In this document: positions 44,523 to 53,465 of the stretch, one piece after another
Layout of the letters: every line of letters starts with the position of its first letter
How positions within the stretch are numbered: position 1 is the first letter of the stretch
The notes under the pieces: model-generated
What the model saw: the letters and a program-made list of their open reading frames with translations, nothing else
Databases searched by the model: none
Told to the model about the DNA's origin: nothing
NCBI GenBank assembly: GCA_938075155.1
Contig: CALJGL010000002.1
Coordinates: forward strand, 48,797-112,796
Direction: 5' to 3'
DNA from: UBA12191 sp009937185
Lineage (GTDB): Bacteria; Planctomycetota; UBA8108; UBA1146
Length of the DNA: 64,000 nucleotides
Position numbers and translations under genes: made by a program

Positions 44523-44612
44523 GATTTCCCACTCCTTCATATCAAGAACTTATCATACCTCAACAGACAGGAAACTCGAACCAAACTACAAGACCAACGT
44601 TATCGGATGCAC

Positions 44613-44628
44613 TGTTCCACGTGGAACA
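44613..44628. promoter_or_regulatory. parS centromere site 1
   Basis: Perfect 16-bp palindrome tgttccacgtggaaca, matching the conserved chromosomal parS consensus TGTTNCACGTGNAACA. It is the ParB nucleation site and lies about 185 bases upstream of parA. Confidence 0.93.
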
Positions 44629-44660
44629 ATTCCCAACCCTCGAGACCCCCTCGCATCAAT

Positions 44661-44676
44661 TGTTCCCCGTGGAACA
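44661..44676. promoter_or_regulatory. parS centromere site 2
   Basis: tgttccccgtggaaca, identical to site 1 except for one central base, 32 bases downstream of it. A ParB site with one mismatch, probably still bound. Confidence 0.85.
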
Positions 44677-44798
44677 ATTTATGACTGATCAAGTAAGCGA
44701 CAACTTGTTCCCCCACTCTCCACGGGATACTCTCAGCCTCTGGAATAAGATAGCGATACGCACAATGGGGATACGGAACAGCGGGGAGACACTAGGGA

Positions 44799-45584
44799 AT
44801 GGCCAGAATCACTGCCATCACAAGTCAAAAAGGGGGCGTGGGAAAAACCACAACCGCCATCAACCTTGCCGCATACTTGGCCCTTGCCGGTGAATCGGTA
44901 CTCTTGGTCGATCTAGATCCACAGAGCAATGCTACCTCAGGATTAGGCCTAGAGGGACCGGAGAGATCGGTGTTGCCCGACATCCTTTCCGGAGCTCGAT
45001 CTTGGCAAGACGCACGTCAAAGCACGGAAGTCGAAAGGCTTTCCTGTATCCCCAGCTCTCTCCACCTCCAAGTCCCCGTCGAAGAGAAGCAAGCTCGCGG
45101 GCCAGGAGTGCAAGCCCTCAGGAGATCCTGGCACACAACTCCCCCCGAAGATCTGACCCATGTCATCCTCGACTGCCCCCCGAGCCTCGGCCCCATGACC
45201 GACCTCGCACTGGGACTTGCGGATGGCGTGCTGATTCCGGTTCAGTGCGAGTACTTCGCCATGGAAGGTCTGGCACAGGTTCTCGCCAGGGTCCGACAGG
45301 CAGAAATAGATCTGGCCAGAGAAATCGACATCAGTGGCTTGATCCTCACCCTGTACAGCCCCGAGGTAGACCTGTGCCTCGATGTGGCTCAGGAAGTGAA
45401 GCGGTACTTCCCTGAAACAACCCTTAAAACTCCGATACTGAGAGACTCGACGCTGGCTGAGGCCACCAGTCACGGCCAGCCCATCTCCGTCTACGAGCCC
45501 CGATCACCCGGGGCCTGGTCCTATATGAACCTCGCGAAGGAGGTCCTTGAACATGAATGGTCGCAAACTCGGACGCGGGCTTGA
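44799..45584 (+). CDS. parA: Chromosome partitioning ATPase ParA (Soj)
   Basis: 261 residues, cytoplasmic. Deviant Walker A KGGVGKTTTAINLA near residue 11, LLVDLDPQSNATSGLG and the Walker B-like VILDCPPSLGPMTDLAL. It drives segregation of ParB-parS complexes. Length and motifs are of the small chromosomal type without an N-terminal DNA-binding extension. ATG 44799 follows taggga. The last 32 bases overlap parB, a usual coupling. Two parS sites lie upstream, supporting the chromosomal role. Confidence 0.95.
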   Translation: MARITAITSQKGGVGKTTTAINLAAYLALAGESVLLVDLDPQSNATSGLGLEGPERSVLPDILSGARSWQDARQSTEVERLSCIPSSLHLQVPVEEKQARGPGVQALRRSWHTTPPEDLTHVILDCPPSLGPMTDLALGLADGVLIPVQCEYFAMEGLAQVLARVRQAEIDLAREIDISGLILTLYSPEVDLCLDVAQEVKRYFPETTLKTPILRDSTLAEATSHGQPISVYEPRSPGAWSYMNLAKEVLEHEWSQTRTRA

Positions 45585-46470
45585 TGCCCTCATACGTCGC
45601 TCTGAACAGGTGTCCGGCCCCGACAGCCCCACCGCAGAAGCCAATAATACACACGGCCTAGAGATCCTCTTCGTCTCACCAGGAGAGATCCACGCCAATC
45701 CCGATCAGCCCCGCGCTGTCTTCGATCCTCAAGCCATCGAAGAGCTCTCGCGGTCAGTCGCAGCAGATGGTGTCCTTCAACCTCTCGTGGTGCGTCGCCG
45801 AGCAGATGGTGCATTTGAACTGGTCGCCGGTGAAAGACGCCTGAGGGCCTCCCGTCAAGCGGGGCTCGAAGAGATCCCCGTACTTGTCCGCGAAATCGAA
45901 GACGAACAGATGCTCTCTCTCGCGCTCACCGAAAACCTGCAACGAGAAGACCTCAACCCCATCGAACTGGCGAGGGCCTACCAAGCCCTCCAAGAGTCCT
46001 TTGACTGGACTCAGGAAAAACTGGCAGAGAAAGTCCAAAAGAAAAGATCCAGTGTTGCGAACACCCTTCGCTTCCTAGAACTCGAACGGGATATTCAACA
46101 GAGTCTGATGGATCGTAAAATTTCTGCGGGGCACGCCAAGCTGCTCCTAGGCGTCAACGATCGCGCCGAACGAAAAGGCTGGCACTCGAAATTGTTATCC
46201 AAAAAGTGGACTGTGCGCGATCTCGACCACGCCATAAGGGGCGAAGAAACCCAGACATCTGCGGTATCAAAGCCCAAAAAGAAGACAAATCAGAACCCAA
46301 GTGGGACTCAAAACCACATAATTGACGAAGAGCGTCGACTTGGTGAACTCTTGTCGACGAAGGTCTCTGTTGTCACTACCGACAATAAAGGGCGTGGCAA
46401 AATCACGATCGACTTCTTTTCGACAGAGGATTACGAACGCATCACAGACCGCATCGTTCGCGGGAAGTAG
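45553..46470 (+). CDS. parB: Chromosome partitioning protein ParB (Spo0J)
   Basis: 305 residues. AAGGAGG lies eight bases before ATG 45553, and the protein begins MNGRKLGRGLDALI, the usual ParA-contact peptide. The CTP-binding N domain has VAGERRLRASRQAG and LTENLQREDLNPIE. A helix-turn-helix region (WTQEKLAEKVQKKRSSVANT) reads parS. A C-terminal dimerisation domain ends in DFFSTEDYERITDRI. It binds the parS sites upstream and spreads as a CTP-dependent clamp. Confidence 0.95.
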   Translation: MNGRKLGRGLDALIRRSEQVSGPDSPTAEANNTHGLEILFVSPGEIHANPDQPRAVFDPQAIEELSRSVAADGVLQPLVVRRRADGAFELVAGERRLRASRQAGLEEIPVLVREIEDEQMLSLALTENLQREDLNPIELARAYQALQESFDWTQEKLAEKVQKKRSSVANTLRFLELERDIQQSLMDRKISAGHAKLLLGVNDRAERKGWHSKLLSKKWTVRDLDHAIRGEETQTSAVSKPKKKTNQNPSGTQNHIIDEERRLGELLSTKVSVVTTDNKGRGKITIDFFSTEDYERITDRIVRGK

Positions 46471-46556
46471 AATCCGGGTGGCCAGAGTGGGGCTGGAGAT
46501 GCGATGCTTAAAGAGCCTCTCCTCCAGACCCTCTCGGCGAACCGGAGTACGAACTA

Positions 46557-47321
46557 ATGATCTTATTGCTCAGCCTGATGCTTGGCGTCGTCCTACTTTC
46601 ATGGGCGAACGGACAACTACGAGGCGACCTCCTCTCCAGAGGCGTTCTCAAGTGCTTTATGTTTCCGGCCCTCATTCCCGATGCACTCGCAAGAACGATC
46701 GCCTGCCTCGCGACAGCCACGCCCATCAAAGGACTCTCTCCCTGGACAGATGGTGAACCTCTTTTCATCGCCGGAAATTGCCCCGTAGAACGACTCGGAC
46801 TGCCACTCAGCAGCGTCCTCAGAACCATCGCTCTGATCACAGCCAGCTTGATACTCGTCCTCAATGTTCCCGGATTAAGCACGATGATCCCATCCCCGGA
46901 AACACTCGAAATAGCGGCGCAGAGGGGCCCTGAGGCCTTTTTTAGCAAGTTCGCGACATCCACGAAACAATGGTTAGGAGGTGGGGCAGAAGTCATTCTT
47001 GCACTCGTGATGCTCGCCGGTATGACATTGGCCGCAGGACTCCGTCACGCTGAAGCCATCGCTACACTTTGCGTCTTTGTCGGATTTACGGCATTGATGC
47101 AAGCAGGGGACTGGCTCGGAATCCGAATGAGCACCTTCGGCAACGGTTGGTTTATGCAACGATTCTATGAAGCGGAATTCGGGAAAGCACTCATACTGCT
47201 CGCGCTGATCTCGACAGCAACAACGCTAGGTTTATTGGTCCTGCATGCCGTGCCCGCCTCAATCGGAAAACTCCGTCCAAGACGCGTCAATAACACAGGA
47301 AGGCTCGTATCTCAATCCTGA
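46557..47321 (+). CDS. Polytopic membrane protein of unknown function
   Basis: 254 residues. Hydrophobic segments include ILLLSLMLGVVLLSWA, VLRTIALITASLILVLNV, AEVILALVMLAGMTLAAGL, AIATLCVFVGFTALMQA and ALILLALISTATTLGLLVL, so about four to five helices. No motif was recognised. It lies 86 bases after parB on the same strand and may be in the same transcript. It might be conserved in this lineage. Confidence 0.6.
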   Translation: MILLLSLMLGVVLLSWANGQLRGDLLSRGVLKCFMFPALIPDALARTIACLATATPIKGLSPWTDGEPLFIAGNCPVERLGLPLSSVLRTIALITASLILVLNVPGLSTMIPSPETLEIAAQRGPEAFFSKFATSTKQWLGGGAEVILALVMLAGMTLAAGLRHAEAIATLCVFVGFTALMQAGDWLGIRMSTFGNGWFMQRFYEAEFGKALILLALISTATTLGLLVLHAVPASIGKLRPRRVNNTGRLVSQS

Positions 47322-47436
47322 GGCACATTTAGCGCAATTGAAGAGCGACCGTTTTTAACAAGAACTCTTCACTTTAATTGCCGAAAATGAACTCATTGCC
47401 TTATGATGCCAGACTAAAATGGCGTCAGGAGGCAAC

Positions 47437-49020
47437 ATGATCGAGCCACGAATCCTCAGTCACTTCCCCTTCAAATGCAGGAACATCATACCTATATTGG
47501 TGGTCAGTTTTATACTCGGCATACCCCAATCAGGAATGACCCAAGACACGTCCATTTTCAGTGCTGATGAACAACTAGAGTTGAGCCTCGTCGAAGCGAT
47601 ACAACTCGCACTCGAACACAATCTCGGCCTCCAAGTTCAACGCGTCTCTGAAGCCAAAGCACTGCTCGATCCCATCATCTCCGAAGCCGCCTTCGATCCG
47701 CTGTTTAGCACCGGCTTCACCCTCTCCGAATCGGAGACGACATCGACCAGTATCATCGATGGGGCAGCGGTGGGTGAAACCTCGAAAAGAAGCAATGACA
47801 GCTACTTTCTAGGCCTTTCAGGGTTAATGAGATACGGCACAACTTGGCAGTTCAGGTTGAGTGGAGACCGGTCTGAAACCTCTGCGGACAATCCATTTTT
47901 CTCACCCTTAAATTATCGCAGTGGATACCAACTTTCGCTCAGCCAACCTTTGCTCAAAGGCTTCGGCCGCAGCATCACTGAAACATCACTTCGGGTTGCA
48001 CTGCGGAACGCAGAGTCATCAAAGTTGGCTACTGTTCGGGCCATGGAAACCACTGTAGCTAATATTGAAAATAGTTACTGGGATCTCGTATATGCACGTC
48101 AAAATGTAGAGGTTCAACGAAGTGGTCTTCAAGAAGCTCAAGAGCTGCTCGACCTCAACCGCAGACGCCTCGAAGTCGAACTCGGAACCCGCCTAGACGT
48201 GATCAGTGCAGAGGCCAATGTCGAAACTCAGAAGTCCAGCATCATCGCCGCGCTCAATAATTTGCGGGACCTGCAAGATGTCCTACTCGACAGCATCAAT
48301 GCCCCTCAATTCAGAAGAGAGGGGGACATATCCACGATGCTCAAAGATGTAGAAGTGATCCCCACGACACCTCTGGATCAGGCTCAGTTCTCTCCCAATC
48401 TAGAAGAAGTGGTCAAAGAAGCCCTCACAAGACGCCTTGAGTTGCTGCAGCAAGATCTTCAGATTGCCAGCAGCGAAGACATTCTGCGCCTCAGAGAAGA
48501 CGAAATGCGTCCGAGTCTGAACTTTAGCGGCTCCTTTAACCAGCCTGGAAACGGACTGGAATTGGGAGAGTCTTGGTCGAATATCGGTGACGACTTTTCT
48601 TGGAGCGCAGGTCTCAATCTCGAAATTCCGCTGGGCCAAAGGTCGGCACGAAACCGGCAGCTCCAAGCGTCCGAAGATCTTCGCCTCGCACAATTAGGCA
48701 GAACTCAACAATCCCACATCATCGTCTTGGAAGTCACTCGCGCCGTCCGCGAATTGGACAGTGCTCGCCAGGCTGTCGGCACAACCCAAGCCGCCACCCG
48801 ACTCAGGCGCGAAGAACTCGACGGAGAAACACGCCGCCTCGAAGTGGGGGTCTCTACCGCATACCAAGTTCTCCAAGTTCAAAACAGTCTACTGACAGCG
48901 CAGGTACAGCGGCTCCAAGCCCAAGTTCGACTGCGCAAAGCCATCACCGGCTACCGCAACTCCACCGGTCGGATATTGAATGACTACGGCATCAAAATCG
49001 GCGACGTCCTCGAAAACTAA
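47437..49020 (+). CDS. TolC-family outer-membrane efflux channel
   Basis: 527 residues. Signal sequence with IIPILVVSFILGI, cleavage probably after GMTQ. Two outer-membrane-efflux repeats are visible: LSLVEAIQLALEHNLGLQVQ begins the first, and LEEVVKEALTRRLELLQQ the second, each followed by a long coiled-coil helix pair and beta-strand loops (YQLSLSQPLLKGFGR, LNLEIPLGQRSARN). TolC proteins form a trimeric tunnel for efflux pumps and type I secretion. It could serve the peptide exporter at 56-62 kb, but is not adjacent. ATG 47437 follows AGGAGG by 4 bases; an in-frame ATG at 47419 has none. Confidence 0.9.
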   Translation: MIEPRILSHFPFKCRNIIPILVVSFILGIPQSGMTQDTSIFSADEQLELSLVEAIQLALEHNLGLQVQRVSEAKALLDPIISEAAFDPLFSTGFTLSESETTSTSIIDGAAVGETSKRSNDSYFLGLSGLMRYGTTWQFRLSGDRSETSADNPFFSPLNYRSGYQLSLSQPLLKGFGRSITETSLRVALRNAESSKLATVRAMETTVANIENSYWDLVYARQNVEVQRSGLQEAQELLDLNRRRLEVELGTRLDVISAEANVETQKSSIIAALNNLRDLQDVLLDSINAPQFRREGDISTMLKDVEVIPTTPLDQAQFSPNLEEVVKEALTRRLELLQQDLQIASSEDILRLREDEMRPSLNFSGSFNQPGNGLELGESWSNIGDDFSWSAGLNLEIPLGQRSARNRQLQASEDLRLAQLGRTQQSHIIVLEVTRAVRELDSARQAVGTTQAATRLRREELDGETRRLEVGVSTAYQVLQVQNSLLTAQVQRLQAQVRLRKAITGYRNSTGRILNDYGIKIGDVLEN

Positions 49021-49084
49021 ACCCAATACGAAGACAACACGCGATATGTCAACGATCGAATAGACTTCGTGCCTCAGGCATCGC

Positions 49085-49129
49085 GCCATTCTTCATCATG
49101 CCATTCTTCATCGTGCCATTCTTCATCCC
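49085..49129. repeat. Three tandem 15-bp repeats in a 324-base gene-free stretch
   Basis: gccattcttcatcat, gccattcttcatcgt and gccattcttcatccc follow one another directly. The whole region 49021-49344 between the TolC-like gene and the dockerin-like gene has no convincing coding sequence. Apart from these repeats nothing is recognised in it. Confidence 0.8.
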
Positions 49130-49344
49130 GCCTTAATGGGGGCCTACGAGATCATATCGGCATCCCATAAGTGACATTCATGACTCAAATGTTTTGAACT
49201 TCATTCCGGTCGAGAATCCCTCTAGGATGGCCTTTATATGAAATTTTGAGTGTGACATTTATTTATTACTAGTAGGCACCTTATATATCATCGCCTGCGC
49301 CCTTCCGTTCCTGCCCTATTCAGCAGGAGTCTGACGAGACCGCT

Positions 49345-50148
49345 TTGAAAATAAGTATCCACAACCACAGAAGCCTCTTTGCGCTCATCGCGTCCATGTT
49401 GTTATGGACCGCGTCCTCGCCTCTTCTGAGTCAAGAATTCGAAGTCAGTCTAGAGATCAGCTCATCGCTAGGATCTGTGGGGGGCGGCATCACCAATCTG
49501 GAATTCGGAATGAGCGAAGGTGCCTCAGACGGGTTTATTCCTGGTGAAGACGAATATGCCAATCCAACCTCAGGGTCGGCCTCTTCAGAGTTTCACGCAT
49601 GGATCGATCTCGACGGAGATAACTGGACGAGGTGTATCCTGTCTCCACAAGAATCCGACACGCTTGCTGTCATCAGCCTCGGGTTTTACCAGACGAATCC
49701 TATATTCCTTCAATGGAATCCCCTCGATATCCCGGAAACAGGGAATTTCCGCATAGAAGACGCCTTTGGTGGCTCTTTTCTGTCGATCGACCTCAGAGAA
49801 CATGACTCTATCCTGATCGAGAATATCGCGCTGACCACACTCATCCTCCGAGTGACCCCGCCCTTAGCGGAAGATTTCATACGAGGAGACTTCAATCAGG
49901 ATCAATCCGTCAACCTCACAGACACCATCGCCACTCTGGAACACCTCTTTGGATTTTCCCAGACTGACGAAAACCTGACCTGCCCCAAAGCGGGCGACAT
50001 CAACGACGACGGGGATCTCAATATCTCGGACCCCATTTTCGCACTCGCCCACCTCTTCAATGGGGGCCCTCCACCCGGGGAACCTTTCCCCACTTGCGGC
50101 ACAGACTTCACCCCCGACGGGCTCACCTGCCAACAAAGCTGCCCGTAA
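49345..50148 (+). CDS. Secreted protein with C-terminal dockerin-like repeats
   Basis: 267 residues, start TTG 49345, which provides basic residues before the signal helix (SLFALIASMLLWTASSPLLS). About 150 residues of beta-rich sequence with no recognised domain follow. The last 85 residues contain two calcium-type loops (DFNQDQSVNLTD and DINDDGDLNISD), each followed by a hydrophobic LEHLFG or LAHLFNGG helix and a Cys-containing tail. The tail is the same module as in both cytochrome peroxidases at the left end. It may be a surface attachment module. Function of the N-terminal part is unknown. Confidence 0.75.
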   Translation: MKISIHNHRSLFALIASMLLWTASSPLLSQEFEVSLEISSSLGSVGGGITNLEFGMSEGASDGFIPGEDEYANPTSGSASSEFHAWIDLDGDNWTRCILSPQESDTLAVISLGFYQTNPIFLQWNPLDIPETGNFRIEDAFGGSFLSIDLREHDSILIENIALTTLILRVTPPLAEDFIRGDFNQDQSVNLTDTIATLEHLFGFSQTDENLTCPKAGDINDDGDLNISDPIFALAHLFNGGPPPGEPFPTCGTDFTPDGLTCQQSCP

Positions 50149-50329
50149 ATAACACCCCCGTTTGCATATTTACATCAATACGTAAATACGCATGCACCCA
50201 AAAAGCCCCAAGGTAGCCGAGAAAGGCACCTTAGAACCCCGTGTAAACAGGGACGCCCCACAGCATCATCCGAGCCGCCCCCGCAAGCCAGTTTGTATTT
50301 TTTAAAGAATACGTATTTCAGTGTTTATT

Positions 50330-50343
50330 TGTAAGCGCTTACA
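50330..50343. promoter_or_regulatory. Perfect 14-bp LacI-type palindrome between convergent genes
   Basis: tgtaagcgcttaca is a perfect palindrome that matches the general operator of LacI/CcpA-family regulators (cre type). It lies between the 3' ends of a dockerin-like gene and a sulfatase gene, where no promoter is expected. The surrounding bases (50300-50365) are AT-rich. Binding is inferred only from sequence form. Confidence 0.4.
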
Positions 50344-50396
50344 GATATACCTGTATTTTCATGCCTACAAGGGAATACATTCTTCCGTGGAGACGC

Positions 50397-52013
50397 CTAG
50401 CGCTTCTGGAGGGCCTCTATCCTGCCATGGGGATCTCTCGAAACACTCCCCTGGTCATTCGGTACAGCATAGTGCTGGGCCAGTCGATCCAGTTCTGTCG
50501 CCAGCTCTTTTTGGATCTCGGCGAAATCAGGATCTCCCGCACGATTCGTCATCTCGCCAGGATCATTGTCCAAATCATAGAGCTCCCACTCGTCGAGATT
50601 GTAGTAATGGATCAGCTTATACCTCTCGGTACAGACGCCTCTGTGCCGACGCACCATGTGAGCCGTGTTTCGATCCTCTAAGTACTCATAGTAGTGATAG
50701 TAGAGACTGTCTCGCCACGGAACGTCCCGCCCCAAAAGGAGAGGGACTAAACTCTCCCCTTGCATATCCTCGACGTCCGGCTGATCCGCAGAAACTCCTG
50801 CCAAATCCAGAAACGTCTGAGCGTAGTCCAGATTACTCACCAGGTGGTCATTCACGGAGCCCGCAGGAACAACACCAGGCCAACGCACGATCAGCGGCGT
50901 CCGGTAGCATTCCTCATACATAAACCGCTTATCGAACCAGCCATGCTCGCCGAGAAAGAACCCCTGATCACTGGAATAGATCACGATCGTCTCGCGATCC
51001 AAATCCATCGATTCCAGCGACTCCAACATGCGTCCCACGTTCTCATCCACGGCCTTGATACAGCGAAGGTAATCCTTGAGGTATCTCTGATATTTCCACT
51101 GAACGATTTCAGCCTCACTCATTTGCCCACGCGATGCGTCGAATGCCGCATTTTTGGGCTGATAGACCGATTCCCAAGCTTCAAGCTGAGCAGGATTCAA
51201 ACGCCCCTGAGCGGACAACTTCAAATCATGAGGCGTCAACGTCGTGGCAATTTCCATGTCTTGTATCTGCGCCGCTGTCGTCCGAGTCGAATAGTTATCA
51301 AACAGATTATCCGGCTCTGCGATCTCGACATCGTCATAGAGGCCCAAATGTCGCGGCGCAGGCTGCCAATGCCGGTGGGGGGCCTTGTGCTGCACCATCA
51401 TCATAAAGGGGGCATCGGCATCCTGAACCCCTTCGAGCCACTCCAATGCGAGGTCAGTGATGATATCTGTGGTGTACCCTTCATGAATCCGATCAGCAAA
51501 ACCCGCATCGTTCTCAGCAGGTAAACGCATCTTCGGATTGTAGTAGGGGCCTTGCCCGATCAATCTTTCGTAGTGATCAAACCCCGTCGGCTCTGACTTC
51601 AGGTGCCACTTGCCAAAAAGCGCAGTGCGATAGCCTTCCTCTTTGAGCAATTTAGGGAACGTCATCTGCGCCCCGTCGAATCGTTCTGCATTGGTCAAGA
51701 CACCATTCAGATGGCTATGCTTTCCCGTCAAGATCACGGCCCGACTCGGCGCACAGATAGAGTTGGTCACCGCGCAGCGAGAAAAACGCATGCCCTCACT
51801 GGCCAGGCGATCGAGATTCGGGGTGATGTCTTCGGGAAATCGACTGCCATACGCACCGATGGCATGTGACGCATGATCATCGGTAAAGATAAAGAGGATG
51901 TTCGGTGTTTTCGAAGGCCGCGAGATCGGGAGTATCGCTTCCTTTTTAGGGAGCGCAGTTCCCGTGCAACCCAACATACTCAGCAATAATAAAGTGGAAA
52001 CTCTACACAGCAT
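50397..52013 (-). CDS. Sulfatase, lipoprotein form (formylglycine type)
   Basis: 538 residues. ATG 52013 follows AAGGAG and gives a lipoprotein signal (lipobox LSMLGC), so the enzyme is lipid-anchored. Metal block NILFIFTDDHASHAIGAYG, formylglycine motif CAPSRAVILTG, and YSSDQGFFLGEHGWFDKRFM with the second metal site. C-terminal YKLIHYYNLDEWELYDLDND is typical of sulfatases acting on polysaccharides or glycosaminoglycans. The substrate is not determined. It stands alone on the minus strand. Confidence 0.92.
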   Translation of the reverse strand: MLCRVSTLLLLSMLGCTGTALPKKEAILPISRPSKTPNILFIFTDDHASHAIGAYGSRFPEDITPNLDRLASEGMRFSRCAVTNSICAPSRAVILTGKHSHLNGVLTNAERFDGAQMTFPKLLKEEGYRTALFGKWHLKSEPTGFDHYERLIGQGPYYNPKMRLPAENDAGFADRIHEGYTTDIITDLALEWLEGVQDADAPFMMMVQHKAPHRHWQPAPRHLGLYDDVEIAEPDNLFDNYSTRTTAAQIQDMEIATTLTPHDLKLSAQGRLNPAQLEAWESVYQPKNAAFDASRGQMSEAEIVQWKYQRYLKDYLRCIKAVDENVGRMLESLESMDLDRETIVIYSSDQGFFLGEHGWFDKRFMYEECYRTPLIVRWPGVVPAGSVNDHLVSNLDYAQTFLDLAGVSADQPDVEDMQGESLVPLLLGRDVPWRDSLYYHYYEYLEDRNTAHMVRRHRGVCTERYKLIHYYNLDEWELYDLDNDPGEMTNRAGDPDFAEIQKELATELDRLAQHYAVPNDQGSVSRDPHGRIEALQKR

Positions 52014-52463
52014 GCGACTCCTTATGAGACCTAGAACGTGAGAACTCAACCGCCCCAGCCCAGCAATACACTCCAGCATCGAAGACACTTCCCTGCTTTT
52101 AAGAGGCTCTGATCAAGACTCGCCCACATGACCGACAGAAATCGTATTTACCGTATCACACTGCCATCGAGGTGGAATCAGCAAGATTCTATGAACAATA
52201 GGCTTCATAGAGCGGGTCGGAAACCTTCGCCACTGATCACTCGTGCCGAAGCTCTTCAAATAAGCGGAACGATCAAAGAGAAGCCACCGATACTCAACAC
52301 TATTTCCGCTCTTCACTCACGCTCTCTCTGTGGAGAGATGCCGGGGCTATCGTGCTGGCCAACCTCGCTTCGTTCTTAATTGGAGAAGTGTGGATGGCAC
52401 ATCGACAAATCCTGCAATAAAAGGACTCAATGAATATTGTCGACAGTCATAGCGGCAAGAAAC
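52014..52463. other. Gene-free stretch upstream of the lipoprotein sulfatase
   Basis: 450 bases without a supported gene. One plus-strand frame is open from about 52213 to the TAA at 52418-52420. It ends in a plausible membrane-helix peptide (AIVLANLASFLIGEVW) but has no start codon or ribosome site, so it may be a gene remnant. The rest should hold the sulfatase promoter. Confidence 0.35.
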
Positions 52464-53135
52464 TCAATCCTTGCGGATTCGGCAAACGGTGACCGCCAAC
52501 AACCCCCCGGCTACCGGACCCACAAAGTAGATCCACACCATCTGAAGATCCTGGAGATCACCAGAAACCAGCGTAGAAACCAGAGCCGGTCCAAAACTGC
52601 GTGCCGGATTCATGGATGCGCCACTCCATGATCCTGCAAGTGCCACCTCGGCTGTCACCGTTAATCCGATGACGATTGCGGGCACCGGGCCTACCGCCCA
52701 CCTCTGATCGATGATCCAAAAGATGACTCCCACAAGGATGGTGGTCAGTAACACCTCTAGCCACATACTGCCGAAGGTTCCCAGGCTTCCTGGCAAATTC
52801 ATGCCGATGGAGGGCGCGTTGGGAAAGAGGTTTCGAATAACGACACTCGCCAATATCGCGCCGGAAAATTGCGCCAACAAGTAACCGGGCAATTGCCCCT
52901 TCTTCAACTTTCCAGCACGCACCATCGCCACTGAGACCGCGGGATTGATGTGGGCACCGGATGCCTTGCCAAAGATCAAGATCATGGCGACGACGGCGAT
53001 TCCGGAGAAGAGCCCATCCAGCAGAGGTCCTATCGGTTCACCGAGACTCGCCAAAGTGCCGGCAGTGCTGGCACTGAGAACTAAGCCAAAGGTGCCAAAA
53101 AACTCGGCGACAGGAGCACGAAGTTGCAATTTCAT
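52464..53135 (-). CDS. Aquaporin-family channel (MIP)
   Basis: 223 residues with six hydrophobic segments and both half-helix motifs: SGAHINPAVSVAM and SGASMNPARSFGPAL. N-terminal AEFFGTFGLVLSA is conserved. The selectivity-filter residues were not assigned; by overall form it resembles the water-type (AqpZ-like) group rather than glycerol facilitators, which carry insertions. It lets water or small neutral solutes across the inner membrane. A truncated close paralog lies at 63038. Confidence 0.92.
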   Translation of the reverse strand: MKLQLRAPVAEFFGTFGLVLSASTAGTLASLGEPIGPLLDGLFSGIAVVAMILIFGKASGAHINPAVSVAMVRAGKLKKGQLPGYLLAQFSGAILASVVIRNLFPNAPSIGMNLPGSLGTFGSMWLEVLLTTILVGVIFWIIDQRWAVGPVPAIVIGLTVTAEVALAGSWSGASMNPARSFGPALVSTLVSGDLQDLQMVWIYFVGPVAGGLLAVTVCRIRKD

Positions 53136-53465
53136 GACGACAGTCTGTCCGGGTCACTGGAAAAGTACACCCCCAAAGTAAGCTCCATCAGCAACTTCCC
53201 TGCACCGCGAAATACGAATCGGAAATACTACGGCCAAAGAAAGACCCTCCTCGGCATCCTTGCCATACGAGGGAAGAGTGCTTCTTCTGACCCGTCCCAT
53301 CTCAATACAGATCAACGATGAAGCGACTCTACATTCAATGTATCTTTAGCGTTTCTTGACCCTGTGTGAACAGATTTTCATCACTTAAGATATCAACGTG
53401 AGCGAGGATACCTTTTCTAAGGAGGCCCTATCAAATCCAGCGAACAAGTCCAATCTGACGAATCA
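53136..53465. other. Intergenic region between aquaporin and aminotransferase genes
   Basis: 330 bases between divergent genes. It contains the aquaporin promoter region and, at its right end, the strong ribosome site described separately. No gene or recognisable repeat was seen. Confidence 0.4.
53419..53425 (+). promoter_or_regulatory. Perfect ribosome binding site AAGGAGG before an unusual start
   Basis: AAGGAGG is followed four bases later by ATC AAA, in frame with the aminotransferase. No ATG, GTG or TTG lies at the proper distance. The first standard codon is TTG at 53466, 40 bases away. The site thus points to an ATC start at 53430 or to a mutated start codon. Confidence 0.55.

Noticed and set aside
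44541..44798. Replication origin next to parAB
   Set aside because: parS sites are present, but no cluster of DnaA boxes or AT-rich unwinding element was found, and no dnaA, gidA or gidB gene is nearby.
47437..49020. TolC-family channel as a definite member of the peptide export system
   Set aside because: It lies 7.5 kb away with unrelated genes between, so only a possible partnership can be stated.
52128..52379. 83-codon plus-strand open frame upstream of the lipoprotein sulfatase
   Set aside because: Arg/Ser/Pro-rich composition like random sequence, with no ribosome site. An overlapping frame looks slightly more protein-like but lacks a start.
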